DNA of 64,000 bases from [Eubacterium] siraeum (lineage in GTDB: Bacteria > Bacillota > Clostridia > Oscillospirales > Ruminococcaceae), in NCBI GenBank assembly GCA_025150425.1, contig CP102281.1, positions 1,550,001-1,614,000 of the forward strand, read 5' to 3'. Below the pieces are notes generated by a model. The model was not told the origin of the DNA. It ran no database searches and saw only the letters and a list, made by a program, of their open reading frames with translations. Each line of letters opens with the position of its first letter. Position 1 is the first letter of the stretch. The translations under genes were made by a program, and so were the position numbers. Below, in pieces: positions 10,797-18,429 of this stretch.

Positions 10797-11876
10797 ATGA
10801 AAAACTACAACGTAGGTATTATCGGTGCTACGGGTATGGTAGGACAGCGTTTTGCCGTTCTGCTGGAAAATCACCCCTGGTTCAACGTAAAGGTGCTTGC
10901 CGCATCTCCCCGTTCCGCAGGAAAGACTTATAAAGAGGCTGTCGGCTCAAGATGGCTCATCGAAAAGCCTATGCCCAAGGCTATGGAAGACATTGTTATT
11001 ATGGACGCTACTGCCGATATTGAAAAGATCGCATCACAGGTCGACTTCGTATTCTGTGCGGTAGATATGAAGAAGGACGAGATAAAGGCTCTTGAAGAGG
11101 CTTACGCAAAGCACGAATGCCCCGTTATGTCCAACAACTCAGCTAACCGTTTCACAGACGACGTTCCTATGATTATCCCCGAAATCAACGACGAGCATAT
11201 GGCTATCGTTGAGGCTCAGAAGAAGCGTCTTGGCACAAAGAGAGGTTTCATATCAGTTAAGTCGAACTGCTCTATCCAGAGCTACGTTCCCGCTCTCAAC
11301 CCCTTACGCAAGTTCGGCATCACAAAGGTTCTCGCCTGCACATATCAGGCAATTTCAGGCGCAGGCAAGACATTTGAAACATGGCCCGAAATGGTAGATA
11401 ACCTTATCCCCTATATCGGCGGTGAGGAAGAAAAGAGTGAGCAGGAGCCTCTGAAGGTATGGGGCAAGATCGAGGGCGACAAGATTGTAAAGGCTGCCGC
11501 TCCCGCAATCACAACACAGTGCCTCAGAGTTCCCGTATCAAACGGTCATTTTGCCGCAGTATTCGTTAGCTTCGAGAACAAGCCCTCAAAGGAAGAAATC
11601 CTCAATATCTGGAAGGAATACAAGGGCGCACCGCAGGAGCTTGAGCTTCCCTCCGCTCCCAAGCAGTTCCTTCACTACTTTGAAGAAGACAATATGCCTC
11701 AGGCTAAGCTGCACAGAAACCTTGAAGGCGGTATGGCAGTTTCAATCGGCAGATTAAGAGAAGACACACAGTACGACTACAAGTTTGTCTGCCTGTCACA
11801 CAACACATTAAGAGGTGCCGCAGGCGGCGCAGTTGAAATGGCTGAGCTTTATGCCGCAAAGGGTTATTTCGACTGA
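10797..11876 (+). CDS. asd: aspartate-semialdehyde dehydrogenase, archaeal/fungal-type
   Basis: 359 residues. Reduces aspartyl phosphate to aspartate semialdehyde, the branch-point of lysine, threonine and methionine synthesis. The start MKNYNVGIIGATGMVGQRF is preceded by AAGGATGG about 8 bases upstream; the ATG at 10785 lies inside that site. The NADP-binding GATGMVG is at the N-terminus and the active-site Cys is in VKSNCSIQ. The length and the C-terminal region LSHNTLRGAAGGAVEMAELY fit the longer archaeal/fungal branch rather than the typical bacterial one. First gene behind the lysine riboswitch. Confidence 0.95.
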   Translation: MKNYNVGIIGATGMVGQRFAVLLENHPWFNVKVLAASPRSAGKTYKEAVGSRWLIEKPMPKAMEDIVIMDATADIEKIASQVDFVFCAVDMKKDEIKALEEAYAKHECPVMSNNSANRFTDDVPMIIPEINDEHMAIVEAQKKRLGTKRGFISVKSNCSIQSYVPALNPLRKFGITKVLACTYQAISGAGKTFETWPEMVDNLIPYIGGEEEKSEQEPLKVWGKIEGDKIVKAAAPAITTQCLRVPVSNGHFAAVFVSFENKPSKEEILNIWKEYKGAPQELELPSAPKQFLHYFEEDNMPQAKLHRNLEGGMAVSIGRLREDTQYDYKFVCLSHNTLRGAAGGAVEMAELYAAKGYFD

Positions 11877-11905
11877 TTTTGATTCATTGAACACGGAGGT
11901 ATCCG

Positions 11906-12790
11906 ATGAAAAAGACAATTTTTACAGGCTCTGCAGTAGCTATAGTGACCCCTATGAACGAGGACGGGAGCATCAACTACGATAATTTTGCAGACCGTAT
12001 AGAGGAGCAGATTGCCGGCGGAACGGACGCTATAGTAGTGTGCGGTACAACAGGCGAATCTGCGGCTATGACAGACGAGGAGCATAAGGAATGTATCCGC
12101 TTCTGCGTTGAAAAGGTAGCAAAGAGAGTTCCTGTCATAGCAGGTGCAGGCAGTAACGATACCGCTTATGCCATTCAGCTTTCAAAAGAAGCCGAGGCTC
12201 TCGGTGCTGACGCACTGCTCCTTGTGACACCTTATTATAACAAGACTTCGCAGAGAGGACTTGTCGCACACTTCAGTGCAATTGCGGACAGCGTAAGCCT
12301 GCCGATAATCCTCTACAACGTTCCCAGCCGTACAGGTGTGAACATTTCTGTTGAAACGTACAAGGAGCTTGCAAAGAAGGACAACATAGTTGCCGCAAAG
12401 GAAGCAAGCGGAAATATAAGCGCAGTAGCCAAGATAGCGGCTGAAACCGACCTTGACATTTATTCGGGTAACGACGACCAGATAGTACCTATAATGTCGC
12501 TCGGCGGTAAGGGTGTTATCTCGGTACTTGCAAACTGTCTTCCTGCCGAAACGCACGAGATAGCAAGCTGCTGTCTTGAAGGCGACTATAAGAAAGCGGC
12601 TGAGTTACAGCTAAAGCTCCTTGAATTTACAAACGATCTGTTTATAGATGTCAACCCCATTCCCGTTAAGGAAGCACTTAACATAATGGGTAAGAATGTT
12701 GGCGAGTGCAGACTTCCGCTTATAAGAATGGAAGACGCAAAGATAGCTAAGCTGTTTTCATCTATGGAAAAGCTCGGCCTTACAAAGTAA
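11906..12790 (+). CDS. dapA: 4-hydroxy-tetrahydrodipicolinate synthase
   Basis: 294 residues, normal length. Condenses pyruvate with aspartate semialdehyde. The TIM-barrel motifs are clear: VVCGTTGESAAM near residue 47 (the Thr pair of the proton relay), YNVPSRTG with the catalytic Tyr, and VAAKEASGN with the Schiff-base Lys near residue 165. The ribosome binding site CGGAGG lies 8 bases upstream. Second gene of the lysine operon. Confidence 0.97.
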   Translation: MKKTIFTGSAVAIVTPMNEDGSINYDNFADRIEEQIAGGTDAIVVCGTTGESAAMTDEEHKECIRFCVEKVAKRVPVIAGAGSNDTAYAIQLSKEAEALGADALLLVTPYYNKTSQRGLVAHFSAIADSVSLPIILYNVPSRTGVNISVETYKELAKKDNIVAAKEASGNISAVAKIAAETDLDIYSGNDDQIVPIMSLGGKGVISVLANCLPAETHEIASCCLEGDYKKAAELQLKLLEFTNDLFIDVNPIPVKEALNIMGKNVGECRLPLIRMEDAKIAKLFSSMEKLGLTK

Positions 12791-12811
12791 ATTCAGAAAA
12801 AGGACGTTAAT

Positions 12812-13570
12812 ATGACGAGAATTGTAATTACAGGTGCCTGCGGCAAAATGGGCAGAGTAATAAATGACATTGTCAATACGAGAGATGACTGCGAAATAAC
12901 AGCCGGCATTGATATAGCAGGTGAACAGTACGCTGACTTCCCCGTTTACAAGAAGTTATTCGATCTGCCGGAAAAGCCCGATGTTATAATCGACTTTTCG
13001 CACCCCTCACTGCTTGACGAGCTGCTCGACTACTGCAAGATAAACAATGTTCCCGTAGTTATTGCAACGACAGGCTACACAGATGAACAGATAAAGCAGA
13101 TAAAGACAGCAGCGGGTCAGATTCCCGTGTTCTTCACATTCAATATGTCGCTCGGAATAAATCTTCTTGTTGATCTTGCAAAGCGTGCAACAAAGGTACT
13201 CGGCGATCAGTTTGATATTGAGATAGTTGAAAAGCACCACAATCTCAAGAAGGACGCTCCTTCGGGAACGGCAATAATGATAGCGGAAGCGATAAACGAA
13301 GAGCTTGGCAACAAGATGCACTATGTATATGACCGCCACAGCGTGAGAAAGCCCCGTGAGAAAACCGAAATCGGTATGCACTCGATAAGAGGCGGTACGA
13401 TAGTAGGCGAGCATGATGTTATATTTGCGGGACGTGACGAAGTGATAACTCTTTCTCACAGCGCAGGCTCAAAACAGGTATTCGCAGTCGGCTCTGTCAA
13501 TGCGGCAGTATTCTTAAGCGGCTGTGAAAAAGGTCTTTATCAGATGTCGGATCTTCTTTCCGAAGCATAA
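12812..13570 (+). CDS. dapB: 4-hydroxy-tetrahydrodipicolinate reductase
   Basis: 252 residues. NAD(P)H-dependent reduction of the DapA product. The N-terminal nucleotide-binding loop reads ITGACGKMGRVI, and the substrate-binding signature EKHHNLKKDAPSGTA lies near residue 150 with the catalytic His and Lys. Follows dapA by 21 bases and precedes the ACT gene by 11. Confidence 0.97.
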   Translation: MTRIVITGACGKMGRVINDIVNTRDDCEITAGIDIAGEQYADFPVYKKLFDLPEKPDVIIDFSHPSLLDELLDYCKINNVPVVIATTGYTDEQIKQIKTAAGQIPVFFTFNMSLGINLLVDLAKRATKVLGDQFDIEIVEKHHNLKKDAPSGTAIMIAEAINEELGNKMHYVYDRHSVRKPREKTEIGMHSIRGGTIVGEHDVIFAGRDEVITLSHSAGSKQVFAVGSVNAAVFLSGCEKGLYQMSDLLSEA

Positions 13571-13581
13571 CGGAGGTCAAT

Positions 13582-14031
13582 ATGACAGATATTAAAGTAT
13601 ACGAAAACATATCAATCGTAACATTTTCAGATGTTCCGTCAAGAAAGCGTTTTGTTTCAACTACTCTTTCAGCGGTAGCCGAAAGCGGTATTAATGTAGA
13701 TATGATCTCGCAGACACCTCCTAAGTCGGATATGTTCTCATTCGGCTTTACGTTCAGCGATGATGATATACCCACACTGCTTACCGTTTTACCCAGAATA
13801 ACTGCGGTACACGGAATAACACCCTGTGTAAACAGCGGTAATGTAAAGATAGTTATCAAGAGCGAGGAAATGGTTGATCAGGCAGGTTTTGCGGCTAAGG
13901 TATTCCAGGCTTGCGAAAACATATGTGCCGATGTAATGCTCATAACAACGAGCGTTGACGAGATCAGCCTGTTGGTAGGCGACAGCTTCGCTGCCTCACT
14001 TCCCGAAGAAATCAAGAAAGTTCTTGGCTGA
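13582..14031 (+). CDS. stand-alone double ACT-domain protein, aspartokinase-tail-like
   Basis: 149 residues with no catalytic domain. Two ACT units are visible: residues ~8-70 (ISIVTFSDVPSRKRFV then AESGINVDMISQT) and ~80-145 (VKIVIKSEEMVDQAGFAAKVFQACE). The segment SGINVDMISQT closely resembles the effector-binding turn of the aspartokinase regulatory region. It is the last gene of the riboswitch-controlled lysine operon, 11 bases after dapB with a strong GGAGG. The inferred role is amino-acid sensing, perhaps by pairing with a separate aspartokinase; no aspartokinase lies in the window. Confidence 0.75.
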   Translation: MTDIKVYENISIVTFSDVPSRKRFVSTTLSAVAESGINVDMISQTPPKSDMFSFGFTFSDDDIPTLLTVLPRITAVHGITPCVNSGNVKIVIKSEEMVDQAGFAAKVFQACENICADVMLITTSVDEISLLVGDSFAASLPEEIKKVLG

Positions 14032-14049
14032 TAATAATTAAATATTCGT

Positions 14050-14079
14050 AATGGCATCGGATTTTGCTCCGATGTCATT
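14050..14079 (+). terminator. terminator of the lysine operon
   Basis: Twelve-base stem (AATGGCATCGGA with TCCGATGTCATT, including a G-U pair) and a 6-base loop, followed by a modest T-rich tail. It separates the lysine operon from the ABC exporter genes, which start 18 bases later. Confidence 0.7.
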
Positions 14080-14097
14080 ATTATTGGACGGTGAAAT

Positions 14098-15849
14098 ATG
14101 CTAAAACTGGTTAAGTATCTTAAAAAATACAGAAAAAACGTAATACTCGGACCTATTTTCAAGCTGACCGAGGCAGTATTTGAGCTTATTGTTCCTCTGG
14201 TTATGGCGAAGATAATAGACGTAGGTATTGCAAACAAAGACAGCGGTTATATATGGAAGATGGGCGGAGTGCTTGTTCTGCTCGGTGTATGCGGTCTTGG
14301 ATTTGCACTTATATGTCAGTATGTGGCATCGGTTGCATCACAGGGCTTCGGCACAGAGCTAAGACGTGAGCTGTATCATCATATCAACACTCTTTCGCAC
14401 AAGGAGGTTGACGAATTCGGCACGCCATCACTTATAACGAGACTTACCTCCGATATAAATCAGCTGCAGGTCGCTGTTGCAATGCTGATAAGACTTGTTG
14501 TAAGAGCACCGTTTTTGGTTATCGGTTCAACGATAATGGCTTTTATGATAGATGTGAAATTAGCGCTGATTTTCGTTCTCGTCATTCCGCTTGTTGCAAT
14601 TGTTATGTGGCTTGTCACAACAAGGACTATCCCCTTCTTCAAGTCGATACAGAAAAAGCTGGACAAGACCTCGCTCATCACCCGTGAAAATCTTGTCGGT
14701 GCAAGAGCCGTAAGAGCTTTTTCAAAGCAGCAGCACGAAATAGAACGTTTCAGGGATAACGCTGAGGATATTGAAAAAGCGGCAGTAAGAGCCGGCAAGA
14801 TTTCAGCACTGCTCAGCCCTGTCAACGCTATTATACTGAACCTTGCAATCGTTGCAATAATATGGTTCGGCGGATTCTCGGTAAATGTCGGCGACCTTAC
14901 ACAAGGTCAGGTTATCGCACTTGTAAACTATATGAATCAGATCCTGCTTGCCCTTGTGGTTGTTGCAAACCTTGTTGTTATATTCACGAAGTCGGCGGCT
15001 TGTGCGGCAAGAGTAAACGAGGTGCTTGACACAAAGCCGTCAGTTACAGAAACAGACAACACCGAAGAAAACGGCGACAGCTCTGCTCCTGCCGTAAAAT
15101 TCGACAAAGTATATTTCAGCTATCACGATAACAGCGAATATGCACTTGAAGATATATCATTCACAGCCGAAAAAGGTCAGACGATAGGCATAATAGGCGG
15201 TACGGGCAGCGGTAAATCAACGCTTATAAATCTTATCCCCCGATTCTATGACGCATCAGACGGTTTGGTCGAAGTTTACGGAACAGATGTCAGAAAATAC
15301 AGCCTTAACCGTCTTCGCAAAAAGATAGCGGTCGTTCCTCAGAAAGCCGTGCTTTTCAGCGGTACAATCCGTGAAAATATGAAGTGGGGCGGAGATAATA
15401 TAACTGACGAGCAGATATGGCGTGCGCTGAAAATCTCGCAGGCTTATGAGTTTGTTGAAAAGCTCGAAAACGGGCTTGATTATAAGATACTTCAGGGCGG
15501 TAAGAACCTTTCGGGCGGTCAGAAGCAAAGACTTACTATTGCAAGGGCAATAGCCGCAGACCCGGAGATACTGATACTTGATGACAGCGCAAGCGCACTT
15601 GACTTTGCTACAGACGCAAAGCTGAGAACAGCAATCAAGGAAAACTGCTCTGATATGACGGTGTTTATCATTTCTCAAAGAGCAAACACGGTCAAAAATG
15701 CCGATCAGATAATCGTGCTTGATGACGGTAAAACAGTCGGTATAGGCACGCATAAAGAGCTGTTACAGAGCTGTACCGACTACTGTCAGATCTGTCTTAC
15801 TCAGTTCAGTGCGGAAGAACTTGAAAAGGAGATAAACGGCGATGAGTAA
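14098..15849 (+). CDS. heterodimeric ABC exporter, subunit with degenerate nucleotide site
   Basis: 583 residues: six membrane segments in the first ~320 residues, then an ATPase domain. Walker A is GGTGSGKST and the signature is a canonical LSGGQ. The residue after Walker B is Asp rather than Glu (ILILDDSASALD), and the H-loop His is replaced (ISQR instead of AHR). This is the pattern of the non-catalytic half of asymmetric exporters such as BmrCD or TM287/288. It overlaps the next gene by 8 bases. The substrate (drug, peptide or lipid) cannot be told. Confidence 0.9.
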   Translation: MLKLVKYLKKYRKNVILGPIFKLTEAVFELIVPLVMAKIIDVGIANKDSGYIWKMGGVLVLLGVCGLGFALICQYVASVASQGFGTELRRELYHHINTLSHKEVDEFGTPSLITRLTSDINQLQVAVAMLIRLVVRAPFLVIGSTIMAFMIDVKLALIFVLVIPLVAIVMWLVTTRTIPFFKSIQKKLDKTSLITRENLVGARAVRAFSKQQHEIERFRDNAEDIEKAAVRAGKISALLSPVNAIILNLAIVAIIWFGGFSVNVGDLTQGQVIALVNYMNQILLALVVVANLVVIFTKSAACAARVNEVLDTKPSVTETDNTEENGDSSAPAVKFDKVYFSYHDNSEYALEDISFTAEKGQTIGIIGGTGSGKSTLINLIPRFYDASDGLVEVYGTDVRKYSLNRLRKKIAVVPQKAVLFSGTIRENMKWGGDNITDEQIWRALKISQAYEFVEKLENGLDYKILQGGKNLSGGQKQRLTIARAIAADPEILILDDSASALDFATDAKLRTAIKENCSDMTVFIISQRANTVKNADQIIVLDDGKTVGIGTHKELLQSCTDYCQICLTQFSAEELEKEINGDE

Positions 15850-17593
15850 AAAAAATAACGACAGCGGTTTTACAGTTCTTGCAAAGCTGCTGAAATATAC
15901 AAAGCCTTATACGTTCTATCTCGTTTTCACGATAGTCAGCGCTGTTATAAGCGCAATAGCAACGCTGTATGCACCCGTGCTTATCGGTCAGGCTGTTGAC
16001 TTTATCATTGAAATTAACAACGTTGATTTCAAAAAAATCCTGCCGATAATTATAAAGCTCGCCGTTGTGGTAATCGTAGGTGCGGGATTTCAGTGGTTTA
16101 TGGGATATTGTACCAACATACTCACTCAAAGAACGGTAAGGGATTTAAGAACAGATGCTTTCAACAAGCTCCAGCGTGTACCGCTGAAATATATAGACTC
16201 TACTCCGCACGGCGATATAATAGGCAGAGTCGTTGCGGATATTGATACCGTATCCGACGGTCTGCTGCAGGGATTTCAGCAGATATTCACAGGCTCTGTC
16301 ACTATAATAGGAACACTCTGCTTTATGTTCTCGATAAACGTAGGTATTGCGCTTGTAGTTATCGTTATAACCCCTGTATCGCTGATTGTGGCTTCCACCA
16401 TAGCAAGACTTTGCTCAAAGAAATTCAAGGAGCAGGCGGCGCTCAGAGGTCAGATCACCGGACTTGCCGAAGAATATATCGGAAATCAGAAGGTCGTAAA
16501 GGCTTTCTCCCGTGAAGAATACAGCGAAGAAAAATTCGAAGAACTTAACGCAAAGCTGTATAAGGTCGGCGTAAGAGCGCAGTTCTACTCTGCTCTTACC
16601 AATCCCTCCACAAGATTTGTAAACGGTCTTGTATATGCCGGTGTCGGAATTTTCGGCGCACTCAGCGCTATAGGCGGCGGTATCACGGTAGGTCAGCTTT
16701 CAGCATTTTTATCATACGCCAACCAGTATACAAAGCCGTTCAACGAAATTTCAGGCGTTGTTACCGAATTACAATCGGCGTTTGCATCGGCAAGACGTAT
16801 ATTCGCCCTCACCGAAAGCGGCGATGAAATATCCGATGCTGACAACAAGGTGCTTACAGATGTAAGCGGAAACGTAAAGATTGATCACGTTGACTTCTCT
16901 TACGTTCCCGAAAAAGAGCTTATCAAGGATCTTAATCTTGATGTAAAGAGCGGTCAGCAGATAGCTATTGTAGGTCCTACCGGCTGCGGTAAAACCACTA
17001 TAATCAACCTGCTTATGCGTTTCTATGATACGGATAAGGGCGGTATCTCGGTTGACGGCAACAATATAAAGGACGTGACCCGTGATTCGCTCAGGCTCAG
17101 CTACGGCATGGTGCTTCAGGAAACATGGATTTTTGAGGGTACAGTCCGTGAAAATATAGCTTACGGAAAACAGGACGCAACTGAAGAAGAAATTGTAGCC
17201 GCCGCAAAAGCTGCTCACTGCCATAGCTTTATAAAGCGTATGAAAGACGGTTATGATACGATAATAAGCGACAATGACGGTATTTCACAGGGTCAGAAGC
17301 AGCTTTTGTGCATAGCCCGTGTAATGCTTGCAATGCCTCCAATGCTGATTCTCGACGAAGCGACCAGCAGCATTGATACAAAGACCGAAATGAAGATTCA
17401 GAACGCTTTCGCAAAGATGACAAAGGGCAAAACGAGCTTTATAGTAGCTCACAGATTATCGACTATAAAAAATGCCGATACCATTCTGGTAATGGATAAA
17501 GGCAGGATTATCGAGATCGGTAATCACGAACAGCTTCTTGCTAAGAACGGATTCTATGCGGAACTTTACAACAGTCAGTTCAAGAAAACCTGA
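15842..17593 (+). CDS. heterodimeric ABC exporter, catalytic subunit
   Basis: 583 residues, the same layout as its partner. Walker A is GPTGCGKTT, Walker B carries the catalytic Glu (MLILDEATSSID) and the H-loop is intact (IVAHRLST). Its signature is altered to ISQGQ. Combined with the partner's canonical LSGGQ and defective Walker B/H-loop, the dimer has one consensus and one degenerate ATP site. AAGGAG lies inside the end of the first gene, so the two are translationally coupled. Confidence 0.92.
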   Translation: MSKKNNDSGFTVLAKLLKYTKPYTFYLVFTIVSAVISAIATLYAPVLIGQAVDFIIEINNVDFKKILPIIIKLAVVVIVGAGFQWFMGYCTNILTQRTVRDLRTDAFNKLQRVPLKYIDSTPHGDIIGRVVADIDTVSDGLLQGFQQIFTGSVTIIGTLCFMFSINVGIALVVIVITPVSLIVASTIARLCSKKFKEQAALRGQITGLAEEYIGNQKVVKAFSREEYSEEKFEELNAKLYKVGVRAQFYSALTNPSTRFVNGLVYAGVGIFGALSAIGGGITVGQLSAFLSYANQYTKPFNEISGVVTELQSAFASARRIFALTESGDEISDADNKVLTDVSGNVKIDHVDFSYVPEKELIKDLNLDVKSGQQIAIVGPTGCGKTTIINLLMRFYDTDKGGISVDGNNIKDVTRDSLRLSYGMVLQETWIFEGTVRENIAYGKQDATEEEIVAAAKAAHCHSFIKRMKDGYDTIISDNDGISQGQKQLLCIARVMLAMPPMLILDEATSSIDTKTEMKIQNAFAKMTKGKTSFIVAHRLSTIKNADTILVMDKGRIIEIGNHEQLLAKNGFYAELYNSQFKKT

Positions 17594-17602
17594 CAAAGCA
17601 GT

Positions 17603-17638
17603 AATAACGGCAATCGTATTGATTGCCGTTATTTTTTT
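17603..17638 (+). terminator. terminator of the ABC exporter operon
   Basis: AATAACGGCAAT pairs with ATTGCCGTTATT around a 7-base loop and is followed by a T tract. A second perfect hairpin without its own long T tract (stem 17653-17666 with 17674-17687) follows and abuts the IS200 left end. Confidence 0.9.
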
Positions 17639-17763
17639 GCCTTTATACAAGAAAACAGCTGTATGGTTTTTAGCCATACAGCTGTTTGGTTGTAGCTTTA
17701 GCAAAAATAAACCACCGCTTGAAGCGGTGGAATAAAAGACTTTAGTAAAAAGCCCTCCTATGA

Positions 17764-17769
17764 TATAAT
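17764..17769 (+). promoter_or_regulatory. tnpA promoter -10 box
   Basis: TATAAT inside the element, about 48 bases upstream of tnpA; the -35 region is weak. The leader contains a small GTGG/CCAC hairpin before the strong AAAGGAGG site. Confidence 0.45.
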
Positions 17770-17816
17770 AGAAGTGGGTTTGGCAACCACATGAATATCA
17801 AAAGGAGGACTGTCAA

Positions 17817-18281
17817 ATGAATGACAATCATAGTTTATCACATTCGAAGTGGAATTGCAAGTATCACATAGTATTCGCACCGAAATACCGAAGGCAGGTA
17901 GTGTACGGGCAGTTGAAAGCAGATATAGGGAAAATACTGCGAACATTATGTGAACAGAAAAAAGTGAATATAATCGAAGCAGAAGCATGCCCGGATCACA
18001 TACATATGTTGGTGGAAATACCACCGAACATAAGTGTAGCGCAGTTTATGGGGTATCTAAAAGGAAAGAGCTCATTGATGATATTTGATAGGCATGCAAA
18101 TTTGAAATACAAGTATGGGAATCGGCATTTCTGGTGCAGAGGATATTACGTAGATACAGTAGGAAAGAACAAAAAGGCAATAGAAGAATACATAAGAAAC
18201 CAACTTACAGAAGATATAGCAAACGATCAAATAACACTGAAAGAGTATATTGACCCGTTTACGGGTAGCAAGAACCAGTAA
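17817..18281 (+). CDS. tnpA: IS200-family Y1 transposase TnpA
   Basis: 154 residues. A Y1 HUH single-strand transposase: the HUH motif is HIHML near residue 62 (EACPDHIHMLVE) and the catalytic Tyr is in the segment RGYYVDTVGKN near residue 120. Starts behind AAAGGAGG. It differs from copy 2 by a single residue: Asp here, Gly there, immediately before the HUH histidine. Confidence 0.95.
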   Translation: MNDNHSLSHSKWNCKYHIVFAPKYRRQVVYGQLKADIGKILRTLCEQKKVNIIEAEACPDHIHMLVEIPPNISVAQFMGYLKGKSSLMIFDRHANLKYKYGNRHFWCRGYYVDTVGKNKKAIEEYIRNQLTEDIANDQITLKEYIDPFTGSKNQ

Positions 18282-18293
18282 GCAAAAAGAAAC

Positions 18294-18420
18294 AGCCACT
18301 TGAGTGGCTGCTGTAAATGAGATGCGGTTGCCAGACTTTTCAGTGTGCCTTCAGGCACAAGCCGATATTATGCCCTTGAAGGGCAAGTGCATACCACGCG
18401 TTCAACGCGTGGTTTTGATT
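18294..18420 (+). repeat. cluster of four near-perfect hairpins at the IS200 right side
   Basis: Four palindromes with two-base or very short loops follow tnpA in 130 bases: CAGCCACTtgAGTGGCTG, GTGCCTtcAGGCAC, GCCCTTgAAGGGC and ACCACGCGTtcAACGCGTGGT. The first probably ends tnpA transcription; the last is the right-end hairpin recognised by TnpA. The roles of the two middle ones are not known. Confidence 0.75.
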
Positions 18421-18429
18421 ATTCACCGA

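Larger units (their letters stand above)
17690..18420 (+). mobile_element. IS200-type insertion sequence, copy 1
   Basis: 731 bases shared almost exactly with 33938-34668 in opposite orientation. It holds only tnpA, no tnpB, as in the IS200 group. The left end has the hairpin 17711-17730 (ACCACCGCTTGAAGCGGTGG); the right end has the hairpin 18393-18413 (ACCACGCGTTCAACGCGTGGT). The shared TTGT at the left edge may be the target tetranucleotide rather than part of the element. No target duplication or inverted terminal repeat is seen, as expected for HUH transposition. The right edge lies 9 bases before the stop codon of the giant adhesin gene. Confidence 0.92.
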
